From: Cucumis sativus
Taxonomy: Eukaryota; Streptophyta; Magnoliopsida; Cucurbitales; Cucurbitaceae
Assembly: GCF_000004075.3 (NCBI RefSeq)
Contig: NC_026659.2
Span: 9,325,973-9,389,972, forward strand
DNA length: 64,000 bases
Direction of reading: 5' to 3'
Part shown: in pieces, positions 1 to 12,450 of the stretch
Position numbering within the stretch: position 1 is the stretch's first letter
How the letters are laid out: each line of letters opens with the position of its first letter
Translations under genes and position numbers: made by a program
Notes under the pieces: generated by a model
Seen by the model: the letters and a program-made list of their open reading frames with translations, nothing else
What the model was told of the DNA's origin: nothing
The model's database searches: none

Positions 1-31
1 ATAACAAAAATTGAAGATTAATATAATAATG

Positions 32-733
32 CTAAAGTCTCAATGTAAGATCAGGTGAAGAAGTACTCGTTGTTGATGGTGCCATTCTCGTATCTGAGTT
101 CAGACTTGGAATTTCAGATGCTTCCCGAGCCGTAGAATCAATGAATTCGCCATTTACTCGTCGAAAACTCCCTGGCCAAAATGGCCCAACATCATCCTCT
201 TCCACAAAATATTGCATTCCAATGTAGCCTTGATCAATCATGGCTCCAGGTCTAGCACTAAATGGCCGTTCTCCAGGTAAGATTTTACGGTGCACTGCAG
301 CATGAGCTTCGATCCCAAGCGATCGATATGCAGAACCGTGTAGTGGCAGTGAAGCTAAGCTGTATATCTGTTCGAGAACATACCCATTCGCATCGCTCGC
401 TTTGCCATTGTCCTCTCCCTCTTATGAGCATTTGATGGCCGCCTAGGGCCTGTGAGCTGAAGAATTTACGCTGACAGTAATTGCATGAAAATATCCTCAG
501 GCTTGTTGGGCCCGAAATATGACCAACTACATCACTACTAGTCTCCCCACTTCCTTTTGCGTCGATATCATTTGAGTTAAAATGAAGAGTCAAGTCAAGG
601 GAAACTAAACCTTGATCATGATTTGCTTTTATTGAGTTCGTTAGGCAGGAGGTTGTACCACTGTTCCTTGGCCGTGTCAGAAAAAGCTTTGCTACTCGAT
701 TTCTGAATCTTTTTCACATTCCAAATTAAACAT
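32..733 (-). CDS. C2H2 zinc-finger protein (single QALGGH finger, EAR motifs), frame interrupted
   Basis: A nuclear transcription factor of the plant single-finger C2H2 class (ZFP1/ZFP4/ZFP7-like), probably a repressor. The finger reads CNYCQRKFFSSQALGGHQ (about 415-510), with the plant-specific QALGGH helix. It is followed by the family's basic stretch and the conserved HGSAYRSLGIEAH / HRKILPGERPF region. An EAR-type LDLTLHF lies upstream (about 580-600) and DLTLRL is the extreme C-terminus, stop at 32-34. The likely start is the ATG at 733-731 (MFNLECEKD). The frame is broken by single-base indels: one near 715-690, one just after GGHQ (about 434) and one near 375. Between them the homology continues smoothly in other frames, so these may be assembly errors rather than real inactivation. 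Family assignment is confident; the exact orthologue is not. Confidence 0.85.
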
Positions 734-1599
734 TGGTGATCCCATATTGGAAAAAGGATTTAGAATAACACGGTCGAAACTTTCGTTGACAATATGAAAC
801 ACCGACAAAAGAATCGATGTTGGATGTCACCAATGTTGATTTTAACCTGCAAGAACAATGAAAACTTAACTAATGCAACTTTGTAAGAATCGGCAGGATT
901 TATGCCACTTCAAGTCTCCATCAGCCTACGATAAACTAGAACAGTATGTTATGGTGCCACGGCTCGGTATCACACTACGACAAAAAATAATCACTGCTTA
1001 TGTTCTTAGGATTTGGAACCTAAAAGGGCGAGCCATGCCTGTAATGCAAAACTATATATGCACAAAATAGAGATAAACACTCATCATACTAATGAAATAC
1101 AAGGTCGGTGACCTTATATCAAGAGAAATAAAGTCTGTTAACGTAAAGGTAACTAGAACATCATCTCAATAGAAAATTTTAATAGATATTGCTAAGAATT
1201 TTCCACAGGTCTGTTTTTGAGAACTGAAAACAAATTCAATAGCATGACCTTTAATCACGTAAGATTTATGATACACAAAAAGTTAGTTTAGAGACAATAA
1301 GCAATGGAGCTTAATTATGACATACTAACTAATCTAGGTGTTTGGAAGTCAATACTTATGCACCTAAATTCACAAAGTAGGAAGTAATAATATAAACAGG
1401 ACAGGTGCTTGGGGACTTTGGTACTTGCATATAAAAGTTGCATAATTGTTTTTTTCTTTCACAAAGTGCCGAACATTCTTTGAAAAAGAAAATGAAAGAT
1501 TACAAATGGTGCACAAACTAATCCCAAACAAAACCAGTTGAACTAAAAGAGTAACGCGGTTCCAATCAAAACAAAATGAAACATAAAGGCCAAAGGGTA

Positions 1600-2700
1600 T
1601 TTACAGAAAACTATGCAATTGAAGCTCAAAGAGAAACATGAAACCTAACAACGTCCCACCCATCCTTCTTGGTTTTTCCCATCCTCTTAACACCTGATTG
1701 TTTCTCTCAAACCAAATACCCCATAATACCACATGTGCCACGATCCACCAAAACCGACCATTATCGAAGATTGGTGGGTGAGAAAGGAGCTCCTTGACCA
1801 TCAAACACACATCTCTCAGTCTAACACCTTGGAAGCTAAACTATTTAAATAAACTATCCCAAACCAAACTAGCAAAAACGTAAAAAAATGGTCAAAGTCC
1901 TTAGTTGTGCCTTCGAAAAAGAGACAACACTTCAGAGACATCAAACTACACAACATCCTCAAAACATCCAACATGTTAATTCTTCTGCGGAGGACCTGCC
2001 AAGTAAAAAGATTCACCTTCTTCAAAAGTTTTACCTTACACGGCAGAAAAACCGAACGAATGGAGGAAGAGGAATTCATTGAAGACACAAAAAGAATAAT
2101 AACCGAAGCTATCTAATATGCAAGAAACCTAGAGAAGATCCCTCCTCCCAATATGAACAAAAGCCCTCTCAACAAACGAGAGAAGGCTAATGTCTGTGTT
2201 TCCCCCTTGGTTAATGGACAACAAAACCCAAGATCTAGAATCAAACCATTCTCTAGACGAGAGAGAGTGGACCACAAAATGATTCACATGGAAGAAATCA
2301 TGTATGAATGATGAGACGTGAAGTGGAAAGGTCTATCCCCCTAACATTCGTCTTCTAAAGGAGGAATCCCTCCATCACCCACCCACAGACTCCACACGGG
2401 ATAAACAACGGAAAACAATGAAAGCCATCGAATATAGCTCTCCAAGGATTTCTAGAAGTGGCTTTCAGAGCCTTGTGCAAGGACAACTCAGAAGGGAAGA
2501 AGATCACACTTGCTTGCAATAACCTTATGACATAGACTCAAAAGTCAAAGCTTGCAGGGAAAACACCATAACCACTTAGCCAAGAAGACCTCTTTTCAAA
2601 CCATGGTGAAGGACACCTCTTGGAGGATTCTAGAAAATTAAGATCATTCAATTGATGAATGAATACATCAACTACAAGCCTATAAGTCGTTTGACTTACC
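1600..2700 (-). mobile_element. LINE (non-LTR retrotransposon) 3' fragment, pseudogenised
   Basis: Minus-strand translations in shifting frames match the C-terminal part of plant LINE reverse transcriptases. From 2700 downward: KWLWCFP, then HKVIASK, then NPWRAI, then the zf-RVT region with KKVNLFTWQVLRRRINMLD (about 1990-2060), ending with VVLWGIWFERNNQVLRG (about 1680-1740). The first part of the RT (palm domain with FADD) is absent. Multiple stops and frame changes mark an old relic. It lies in the proposed zinc-finger intron, in the same orientation. Confidence 0.75.
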
Positions 2701-2989
2701 TAAGACCTGCTGGAAAATAAGAACCAGTGCCAAGGAACTTGACAACTTAACCTAGAACAATTAACCAATGGGTAATTTACAGAACCAAGGGGAATAAAAC
2801 GGCCTAAAACAAAGAGTAAGACTTACTGACCACACATGAACAATATAAACGAAGAGAGAGAGTAAGTTTAACACAAAAAACCAGTTGATTAAGGGTAAGT
2901 TTGTATTATTTCCAACCAACTGAACCTTCTCAAGAACTCTGCAGCCACTCAAAATACGTTGAATCATTAGTTTGATCCTTGAACTTCTA

Positions 2990-3282
2990 GGGCGTTTGGG
3001 GCACCAATTATACTAAGACTGTAATAACCACTTACTGCTACAGTAAAAACTATTTTGTTATCTCCAATCAGCTACAATCAACATTATTTCAAAACCCCCC
3101 ATTTGCTACAGTTTTATTATTTTCTATTACTTTTACTATTTAACATTCATCGTTTTTTTTCATTCTTTGCACATACTATTATAACTAAAACTAAAATAAT
3201 CTACACCTCAAACACTAACTATTATAATTCAACTATAATAACCTAGGACCATAATAACCAACTCGTTGCCCTAAACGCTCCC
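2990..3282. mobile_element. MITE-like element with GGGCGTTTGGGGCA inverted ends
   Basis: A 293 bp AT-rich stretch starts GGGCGTTTGGGGCACCAA and ends with the inverse complement of GGGAGCGTTTAGGGCAACG, giving imperfect terminal inverted repeats of about 15 bp. There is no coding capacity. A clear target duplication is not visible, so the superfamily (hAT- or Mutator-derived) is not assigned. Confidence 0.6.
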
Positions 3283-5485
3283 TTAGTATTGTATTTGTTA
3301 AAATATGCATTTAACGAAATGCTTGTAGGTCTCTAAATATCTGCTATAGCCTATTTAGTTTTTATAAATTGAAACGATTTTAATATGCCCTTGAACTCGC
3401 AATCTTGTTTCTAATAAGCTGGTGTCACTAACTCCATTAATTAACTGCTTAAACCTGCCTAAGATTAGGTAGTTGCATTATCATTAAGTAATGTAATATA
3501 GTCAAGCATTTCACAGAGGCATTAAACTGATGGAGTTGTTGGTAGGAATCTATTAAACACAAAATTTAAATTTCGAATCAATTAAAAACTTTTTTTAGAG
3601 GGACAAAATAGATACAACCTTTGAAAGTCCAGAAATCAATAACAGGCATTTGAAGTATAAAGTCTCAAGATGCTACCCTAAATTTTGTGAACAAACATGT
3701 AGTTTAATCTTTTAAACATATGTCATTCAGAGTCAAGGACAATCATAGAATAAAAAAGAAATTTTTGCCTACCTGTTTTTTATTATTAAATAATTAAACC
3801 ATGTGATGTTCACCGGTATCACATTTCAACCTTCCTGTCTGGCTTTCAAGATACAAACAACCAGGAGAAACCATAAGAAATTGAAGTAAAATTTGAAGAC
3901 GGGAGAAATTATTATGTGAGTAATTGAATAGATACATTTTTATTGTTTTTTTAAAAAAGTAAAAGTTTAAACGTCTAATTTTTGGAGGCTGTATGACTTA
4001 AAGCCCTAAACTAATAAATTAGTGTCATACTAGGAAACAAACTTCCCAACAAAATAATGTAATGAAAACCTGAAAGGGAAGAAGTCTGAGAACCAATAAG
4101 AAAGAGATTATGAAAATACAAATCAGTTCATAAATATCAAAAGGAGGAATAATTACCAAAATAAAAAGAACTCCCGAAGGGAATTAGAAAACACACTAAA
4201 TCAATTGACTCAAAACCTTAACATTTCATCCATTTCTTGACGAAAGATAATCTTGGTGGCATTCAACAAAGGGATAATACACATTTTCTTCTTTAAGGAA
4301 TGGCCACAAGATATAATATGAAAAGACTCTGATATTCCTTGAATGAAACCTTCGAATTTGAAGCCATAAAGTAAAAGGCATGAACAAGCGACAACAAGTA
4401 AAGTAGTTGCAGTTGCAGTTGATAAAGAAAAACAACAAGAAGAGGTCATGTGCAACTACTTGTAACTAAGGATGGTTTAGAGTCAGAGGTCTGTTGAATT
4501 ATCTCACACAATGTATCTTTTATCGCTTAAGTAAAATGAAAGAAGTTCTATTGACATTTGTTTTTACGGAGAAGAAAAGGATAAACTCATTACATCAATA
4601 ATCTTCTTTGTTAAATTAATTACCCTAAAAACCTAATACCGCACTAATTAACAAAGACATAGTCATCCCTCTCCTCATTATGTTCTCAACTCCCATTAGC
4701 CAATTGCTTACTATAATATTAACTAACTGACAATAAACCAAAGAGAAGCGAAATCCGACTGAAATAGAAACAAACAGGTACTCAAAATTCTCCAATGACT
4801 ATTTTCTTGTATCTATCCATCTTCAACTTCCAACCTAAAACCGTTATGCTTATCACTAAAACAGAAAATTAAGATAATTAACTAATGAGCATACTATTAC
4901 AAGCTAAACTCACGAAAAGGCCACTTCTAGATAATTCGAGTCAACATTTACTGAAGAAAACGCGTTCTGCACCAGTGTTCTTTCACCTAATAGCTGGCTA
5001 CAAAGTTCTAAACAGAGAAAATATTGACAATTATCCATTTCTAAAGAGAATTAATAACAAAATTGGAAGACCCTCTTGAGAACAGGAGCAGAAAGGAAAA
5101 AGGGTTCCCTAAGTTAGCAGATAAAAACCCAAGAAATCACAAATTCGAGTAGAAAAGAGGAGAAAATCCCAGAGAAAAAAAGGTATCCAGATGAAAGGTT
5201 GGGAAGAAAGTGAAAAACCCATGAAGCAAAAATGGATGAAAGAGAAAGAGCAATATGAAGCAGAATGAAAGAGAAAGTGGTTCTTACCATGCGTAAAAAT
5301 GGATTTATGGAGAGGTTCAGATGGAGATGAAATTGGGAGTTGAAGAAAGGTTTTGAGAGTGAATTAGTTGAGTTGTAGTACTACATAAAGCAAAGTAAGA
5401 GAAACGCAGACAAAGAGACACAATTTGTTTTAAGTCATGGTGGTGGGTACTCGACGCAGAGTGAGAGTCAGAGAGATTGAAGCAG

Positions 5486-5496
5486 CCATAAATATA
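5486..5496 (-). promoter_or_regulatory. candidate TATA box for the zinc-finger transcript
   Basis: Minus-strand TATATTTATGG lies about 200 bp upstream of the proposed first-exon donor at 5287. It is followed by a CT-rich leader (TTCAATCTCTCTGACTCTC) typical of plant 5' UTRs. The start site would be near 5455-5465. Position-based inference only. Confidence 0.35.
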
Positions 5497-5696
5497 CAGG
5501 TTAGATGGGAAAGTTTTATTTCCATCGCATGCTTCAAAAAATGAAGTATTTTTTCCGTACACATTGGATCCAACTATAGATATTTTGGTAGCTAACACAT
5601 TTTTGTTTACAAGACACTCTTTACCGCTACCGATTACTTATAATAGTATAAGTTTTATAGTCTCTCTTTGACCCTCACGAATGGAGTGCGCGATAT

Positions 5697-6363
5697 TTTA
5701 GTCAACTTCACGTTTGGGCATGGATTAAGCAAAAGAGAATTAGTGTTCCCTTATTTTACGTTTGAAATTCATGACACATTGTTTCACTCTATGCCACACT
5801 ATTTCATTCTCTTGATTGGGTGCATTTGTGCGCCACCGAATTTATTTTCTCAAAATTTAAAAAACTCTTTGAAGAACTTCTTGGTCTCTCGAGTATATCT
5901 TAGAGTAACCTTAGTCCGAGATCATACTACATAATGCTTCTGTTCTTTATCTCGGGCCTATCTCGGAGCCACGATGGCTCGAATAGTTAACCTAAATGTT
6001 TTTATTTTCATCTCCAAGACTGTCATAGCAAATTTGGCCGGAGAAAAGTTGACCTCAATTTTAAATGTTTAATTAAAAACGCATTATTTCGATGATGCAC
6101 CTGGTCGAGAGAGACCAGGACATTTCCTTCAGGTTTTTTAAAAGTTAGAAAGAATCTCGGGATCGATCTTGGTTGAGATTGTCCCTTTCAGTAGTCTCGA
6201 GATGCATCCAACCGAGAGAAGCAGTGTGTGGCATGAAGTGGAACCGTGTGTGGCTGGGAGTGGAATAGTTTGTGGGAGAGAGATTTGGGAGTAAAATAAG
6301 GGGAGTTAAAAAACTGTAATCCCCTTTTGCTTAATTCATGCCTCATAGGTGAAGTGGGCTAAA
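5697..6363. mobile_element. non-autonomous element with long (about 65 bp) inverted repeats
   Basis: The left arm (5697-5762) begins TTTAGTCAACTTCACG and contains GGCATGGATTAAGCAAAAG and CCCTTATTTTAC. The reverse complement of the right arm (about 6293-6363) begins TTTAGCCCACTTCACC and contains GGCATGAATTAAGCAAAAG and CCCTTATTTTAC. The arms match over about 65 bp with scattered mismatches. The interior has several copies of a TCTCGG/TCTCGA-type motif and no convincing protein. The long TIRs resemble Mutator-type or foldback MITEs; no target duplication was resolved. Confidence 0.6.
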
Positions 6364-8119
6364 CATATGCTAAGTACATCTCCAGAAGGGTTTATTTTTT
6401 GTACATTCCACCAAACTATTTAATCATAATTTATTAAACGAAAAATTTTGTTTTTTAAAAAATATTTTTAATATCTTCCATGTGAATAGTTGAAAACGAC
6501 AAGTATTATCCATTGAAATATATTAATCTTTTTAATAATATGAATTGACAATTGAACATCACTACTAAGAAAACAAATGAGGAAAATTAAATATGCCAAA
6601 GTTAAAGTTAATAAAAGAAAGCATAAGACCCTAGGAGAGTTTCAAATTCTCTACTCTTTATTGTTCATATAAGTTGATCTATGGTTTTATTGGCTCCACC
6701 TGTATTAAGGATTTAGTGACATTTTAGGGTAGTTTTAAAATATATTGTAAGAATGAGATGATCTGCAAAAATAGGATTGCTTTATTGTTTTATTCAATTC
6801 AGTCTCTTTAATGTTCAATTCAGTCGCTTGAATGTCATATCATTGTAGTTTTAAAAAATGATTGTAAAAGTAGGATTTACAAATTAATGAGTATGCGTAA
6901 TAGAATTTGTTAATTGGTTGTAAATATGGTGTAAAATTGGTTATTTTTAAAAAATTTCCTAAAATTTATTTACCCATCAAAATATCACACAATATTATGT
7001 AATAATCAAAATTTTAGAGAAATTTAAGAAATTTATTCAGTGTAATGTGTTGAATTAAATATATATATGTATATTTATATTTAATTAAAGATTTTAGAAT
7101 TTGGGTGGAGAATGTTATTAATTATAGAAAATATTTCAAAAATAACAAATTTTACCAAATATTTTATAACCTATAGTAAAATTTTTAAATTCTCACTGAT
7201 AGTCACTTGGAAGTCTATCAATGATTATCGATAGAAATCATTGATAGAATCCAAAATTGTATTATACCTTGTAAATATTTTAATTTATTTTGCTATTTTT
7301 AAAAACGTCTATTAAACTATGTAGTTCTGGTTATATAATTAATAAGTGAAAACTTGGTGATTATAGGTTTAAATATAATTATTGAAAAAAGAAATTAGCA
7401 TCCCAAATTTTTAGAGAATTTTTATTGATTATCTTAAATTATCTGGTGTTATTATTGGAGCTAAAATTGAATTATTGAGTTAAGAAAATTGGTTGGAATT
7501 TATGAAATTTTAAAATAAGTAATTTTTTTAGAATATCTTATTAATTAAAAGAATTGAAATTTTAAGTTGATTCAATCTTGAAAGGAAAAGTTGACTTCGG
7601 TAGAATTGAAATTAATTAAGTATACGTGTGTATGTATATTTAACTGAGAATTTGAATTTTTAGTGTAATATGATTTTAATTCTTTGACTTTATATAAATA
7701 ATTAATATGTAAAAGTAAAGTTAATTATACGATCAAATTGTTTGAAAATAAGATAATTAATGAAAAGAGAAGTTAATTATATGATGAAATATGATTCTAA
7801 TTGTTTGAAAATAAGACAATTAACTACAAGAGTGATGATTGATTTAATTGGATGAAAGCATGATGAATTTAATTAGGAGAGAAAAGAATAGTTTAAATAT
7901 ATATATATATAAAGTATATATTATGCAACAACAAAAGTGAAATAATAACGATGAATTGTAACGCCTTTAGTTTAGGACGAGACATGAATGAACTATATTA
8001 AAGTAATTCTAAGGATATGAAAGTAAGATTTAAGAAAGACTTTAAAAAAGTTAAAAGTTAATATTTATGCAAGGTGCATCTTCCTTCTCAATGACCCAAT
8101 CATAGGAACTCCAAAGTTA
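6364..8119. other. AT-rich intergenic DNA with a dispersed repeat
   Basis: No gene recognised. About 7110-7320 contains a repeat seen again at about 11935-12145, 14340-14417/19335-19490 and 20225-20330. Its shared features are a 'nearly palindromic' core such as TCTATCAATGATTATCGATAGA flanked by 'tttgctatttttaaa'-like AT arms. An (AT)n run lies near 7898-7910. Confidence 0.5.
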
Positions 8120-9651
8120 AACTCTAACGACCCAACTCTTTATACTAAGCTGAGGTCATTACTACTAAAATAAATATAGACTTTCTTACTAAAAATATAT
8201 AAAAGGAAAATAACTTTTCAATAAAACTCCAAATACTCATTTATAAATCATAATAAATTATGTAGAAATAAAAGTAGAAGTTAAAATTTTAGGTCGACCC
8301 TATCTGTCTTTTAAAGAAAAATAACATAAAAGTAACTCATAGGTTCTATAAATTTAAATAAAATAATGTAAACATAAAGACGGAACCAACCATAAACTAT
8401 CTCCTACGGGAAACCATGGTCACTTCTTGTCATTCACCAACTTTCTTCTACCCCTACATTTGCTTGAAAAATTAAACATAAAAAGAGTAAGTATAAACAT
8501 ATACTCAGTAAGGGACCCACTACTAATCCCGTTAGGTGTCTGTTAACTTTCCATTATAGTTTCACAAGGAAGTACTCCATAACTGTCGTGTTCTCGAACA
8601 CACGCTATCTAGAGATCCTAAAAGAACACATTTGGTATTCGGTGAACCCGAAGGAAGACCTAAGAGAAACTAGTCTTCAGTGACCCGAAGGAACACCTAA
8701 GAGAAATTGGACTTTGGTGACCCAAAGGAACGCCCAAGAGAATTGAGTTGTATGTGACCCATCATACCACTCATAACATATACCAGTGGTCCAGTCGACA
8801 CACATAGTCATAAAAATGTGGTGATCCCGAGGAACACTCATATAGGTACGATCCTAACAAACAAAGTTAACAGTCAGTCTATAACATGTAGCATATCATA
8901 ACATATATCATATCTCAACATAATATATCTCAATCATAACATATCAGTCATCTATATCAGTTACATTATGTATATTAGCTATCTTAATACATAATGAAAA
9001 AATACATGCAAGCTCTGCATTCTATTTCGAAGTTCTAGTAGTAGAATCTCTTATCTTGAGACTAGGTAATAGGTTTTTACTAACGGTCGCGGTCAAAGTT
9101 TTCCAATGAATAGGTCCTAACATAAATAATATTTAAATTAATAGTTTGATAACCAACATCAGACAATTAATTACTTAGTTTTCCAAACTTACCAACGAAA
9201 CTAAAAGGTTGAAACCAATTTAACTTTTGAGGTATTTCACCGATAGTTATTCCAATGAATTTTGCCAAAAACCTTCAAAGAACAAAAATCAAACTTAATT
9301 CCACACTTTAAATTATTTAAGATCCAAAAGGTATTTATTTGAGCATACCAAACCCAACCAAGTACTCACCAAGAACCAACCAAATGGCTTAAATGGCTAA
9401 AGGAAAGAACTGCAACAACTTGGCTCACATGAGGCTCAACTTGACTAAGACATAACAACTCGGACGCGACTTAGAATTTTGGAGGATTGGCTCGGCAAGG
9501 AGACAGATCGGCTCGAAAGGGACACGATTCAACTTGGGGTTTTTGACCGGCGAGTGCGAAGACAAAACAGAGATCAGAAGACGGTCGGTGAACGATGACC
9601 ATTTGGATTTACGTGAGATAGAGATAGAGCCGACAAATGAAGGAGGAGACG
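8120..9651 (-). mobile_element. old gypsy-type LTR, part 1 (interrupted)
   Basis: Reverse-oriented LTR sequence. It starts at TAACGACCCAACTCTTTA, which resembles the LTR edge at 40261 (TGTAACGACCCAACTTTT). It contains AGTATAAACATATACTCAGT and a CCCGTTAGG block matching 40618-40665, plus the repeated 'GACCCGAAGGAACACC' motif (about 8645-8735). It ends at 9651, where a younger solo LTR has inserted, and resumes at 11575. No coding region. Confidence 0.6.
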
Positions 9652-11574
9652 TGTAACACCCCGAGCTCTAAGGGATTTTTTTTATTATTATTGTAATTAA
9701 TTTGCCTTGTTATTTAATGATTTAAAAATTTGGGTGTTATTTACTGTACTTGGGGTGGAAGAAAAAAAAAAAGAAATAATAATAATAATATACATATATA
9801 TTTGTTTTTTAAAAAAAACAAAAATAAAAGAATAAAAGAAAAACAATTTCCTTTTCTCTCTTCACCCGCGCGCGATCCCCCTTTTCTTCTTCATCTTCTC
9901 CTTTTTCTCTCCCTACCCAGCCGCCGCACATCTCCCCTCTCCTTTTCGCTCGTCCGCCAACCACCATCACTGCCCAAATCTCCTCATCCCGTCGTCGCCG
10001 CTGCACTATTCGCCTGAAGTCGTCGTCCGTCCAGGTTACAAAGCCGCCGCGTACTGTTTCTGTTCGTGCTGCATCCCACTGCATCCTTCAGCCGCCGACC
10101 ATCTCCCCTCTCCCTTCTCCTTCATTTTTTTGGCGCCGCTGTTACCCACACCCCCAACTACTCGTCGCGGTTCGTCTGTGCCTCCTTGCTGTCCAGATCT
10201 GCAACCGCTCGAGCCACTTCGTCACACTGTCCGTCATCTTCTGCTAGTCGCACTGCTCAGAAATCTGCATTGCTCAGCTTGCACAAGTCTTCTGCCCCAC
10301 GTTTTGTGCCGCCGTGACGTCCGCAACCGTTCCCACACCACGACTTTCCATATTCCAATTTAGGGTTTTGTTCTGCTTTCGTCAACCATTTGCACCGTCG
10401 CGTCTGTTCGTCGGCCGACAGTAAGTCAGCATCGTACTTCTTCTTCCAGTCGCAGTACACTCTAATCTATAATCTATTTGTACGATCTTTGTCATTTAGG
10501 TTCGATCGCCGCTGCCGCTGTTTTGTTATGTTGGAAGTGACATTCCCTCGTGTTCATAACCAAAATTGTGAATTTTGGAGTTCGGCTCGCCAATAATTGG
10601 TATGAACTCGCCAATACTTGGTATCTTTCATTGGATATAGTTTGTTCGAGAAATTGAGAAACCTTGAGGTAAGAGATTTTCTACCGGACTCAATAATATA
10701 ATAAAAATTAAGATGTATTGATGGTATGGACCGTAATATTATATCTTTTAGGGATGACGCTCATGATGTATGTTTGGATGTGGACCTAATGTTTAATGTT
10801 TGCTGTGTTTGACGGTGAGAAATTTATATATATGTGCATGGATTGATGTGGACTTGTGGTTGAGTGTATGTTGTGACTCATAAGGACGTGGAAACGACTG
10901 AATCTCGTAGATGTTGCTATATAAAGTGTTAATTAGTAGATTGATTGTTGTTTAGACTGAATGTATGATCTACTCATGTTATGGTTGTGTGCTTGTTAAC
11001 GGAAGAGACGTCATGGTCGTGCCCTTGTAGACTGAGGAGGAGGTTATGATTATTTAGTTTGTTAACTGATGTATTGATGATATGTTTTTGACTGACTTTG
11101 GGCTAAACTAGAGTAAGACGATTGTTTGGGGTTAAATGAGGAGTTTATGTGATGAGACTGTTTCTGTGAACGAAGTTAAGAGTTTATTTTGCCCTTAACG
11201 GGGCCCTTAACGGGACCCGTAGTTGGTCTCCTACTCAGTATATTTATACTCACCCTTTTATGTTTAACTTTTTCAGGCAAAGGTTGAGGGTGACAAACTG
11301 ACGAAGGGCCGGTGATTGCCATAGGGAATATGTTATTTTTGCTTCCGCTTTATGTTTTTTATCTTTAAAACATTGTGATGGAACTAAGCTTACGAACTAT
11401 TATTTTGGTAAAAAGTACTTTTAAAGTTTTAAAATATTTGAAATCGGGTCCGACTTAAATTTGTTTTTCCTCGATTGTATATTTTCAAAAGTCTTATATT
11501 TCATTTTGTATCAATCAAGGTCTTTTGTCAAAAATTAATGACTTCGACTTAGTTAGAAAAGTTGGGTCGTTACA
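9652..11574 (+). mobile_element. solo gypsy LTR (about 1.9 kb) with AGACG target duplication
   Basis: Begins TGTAACACCCCGAGCTC and ends GTTGGGTCGTTACA, with canonical TG...CA ends. It is flanked by the 5-bp duplication AGACG (9647-9651 and 11575-11579). No primer-binding site, polypurine tract or gag/pol lies beside it, so it is a solo LTR left by LTR-LTR recombination. The CT-rich reading frames at 9730-10600 are LTR leader sequence with a GC-rich patch, not a host protein. Pieces of the same LTR type occur at about 29936, 47824 and 58763 (TAACACCCCGAACTC). Confidence 0.85.
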
Positions 11575-11815
11575 AGACGAAAATGCGGTGGAGAAGACGC
11601 GCGAACGAAGATGAGGCACAATGATCGCAACAGTGGCTGCTTGATCGTGAGGGGTGCACAAAAAGGAGGTGGTCGGAGATGGTGGACGTTGGCATAAACA
11701 TTGAAGAAACGGAGATGATTGGCGATCAGACAAGATTGTGATGGGCGATGACTCTAGGATTTTTTTGGAGGAAGAGGATGATGAGTAGTGTTGTTCACAC
11801 ATATTGAGGAGTATA
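11575..11815 (-). mobile_element. old gypsy-type LTR, part 2 (continuation)
   Basis: Resumes the LTR interrupted at 9651; the join is marked by the second AGACG. GA-rich on the plus strand (CT-rich on the LTR sense strand), like the leader part of the other LTRs. The outer end was not resolved. Confidence 0.5.
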
Positions 11816-12450
11816 TATTCATATTATTATTATTATTTTCTTTTCCAAAATAACAAAAATCTCTCTTCATTCAATTTCTAGCAAATCTTTTTTTTATCTT
11901 CTCCAAAATTGATAATACAATGTCTTACTAATTATATTAGAGTAATTGTAATAGATGACCATTTGAGGAATAATAATTAAGGATATAACAATATTTAAAA
12001 AAAAATACAAATATAGCAAAACTATCATTAATATTTACAACATGGTTTATCGGTGATAGACTTCTATCATTGATACAGTTTGACAAATTTTGCTATATTT
12101 ACAAAAAAATTTAAATGTTGATATATACTTAATTATTTTGAATCCAATTTTCAATTATCCCATTATATTATCCTTAATATGATAATATATTATCTTTCTC
12201 TTCCGTAACTAATTATATATATACATATATAATTAACCAAATTCTCTAATCTCACAGTACCATTCAATCATCTTCAAATCTTTAACAACACCAAAATAAA
12301 ATTCCCACTTCAATCATTAATTAAATATTTCTAATAAATATTTAATTGCTCCTAATTTTCACAAAATCAAATAATTCTTAACAATTAATTAAAATAACAT
12401 CCAAATAATTTCAACATAATTAAATTAAACTAAGACAATTAAATTTAAAA
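11816..12450. repeat. AT-rich DNA with an inverted copy of the dispersed TCTATCA repeat
   Basis: No gene. 11935-12145 ('agtaattgtaatagatgacc' ... 'tttgctatatttac') is the reverse complement of the sequence that flanks the copia element (14340-14417 plus 19335-19490). The family is therefore dispersed in both orientations. It carries the near-palindromic 'cggtgatagacttctatcattg'-type core. Confidence 0.55.

Larger units (their letters stand above)
847..5287 (-). other. probable 5'-UTR intron of the zinc-finger gene
   Basis: On the minus strand a good donor (ATG|GTAAGAA, GT at 5287-5286) follows a pyrimidine-rich leader below a TATA-like box. A good acceptor (TTGCAG|G, AG at 848-847) lies about 115 bp upstream of the zinc-finger ATG. 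A long intron in the 5' UTR is inferred. It contains a LINE relic (about 1600-2700) and a MITE (2990-3282). The remainder (about 870-1600 and 3283-5280) is AT-rich with only short chance reading frames and no recognisable gene. Confidence 0.45.

Noticed and set aside
9730..10596. Several overlapping reading frames on both strands (CT-rich, up to 95 codons)
   Set aside because: They lie inside the solo LTR (9652-11574), are Ser/Pro/Arg low complexity, and have no domain.
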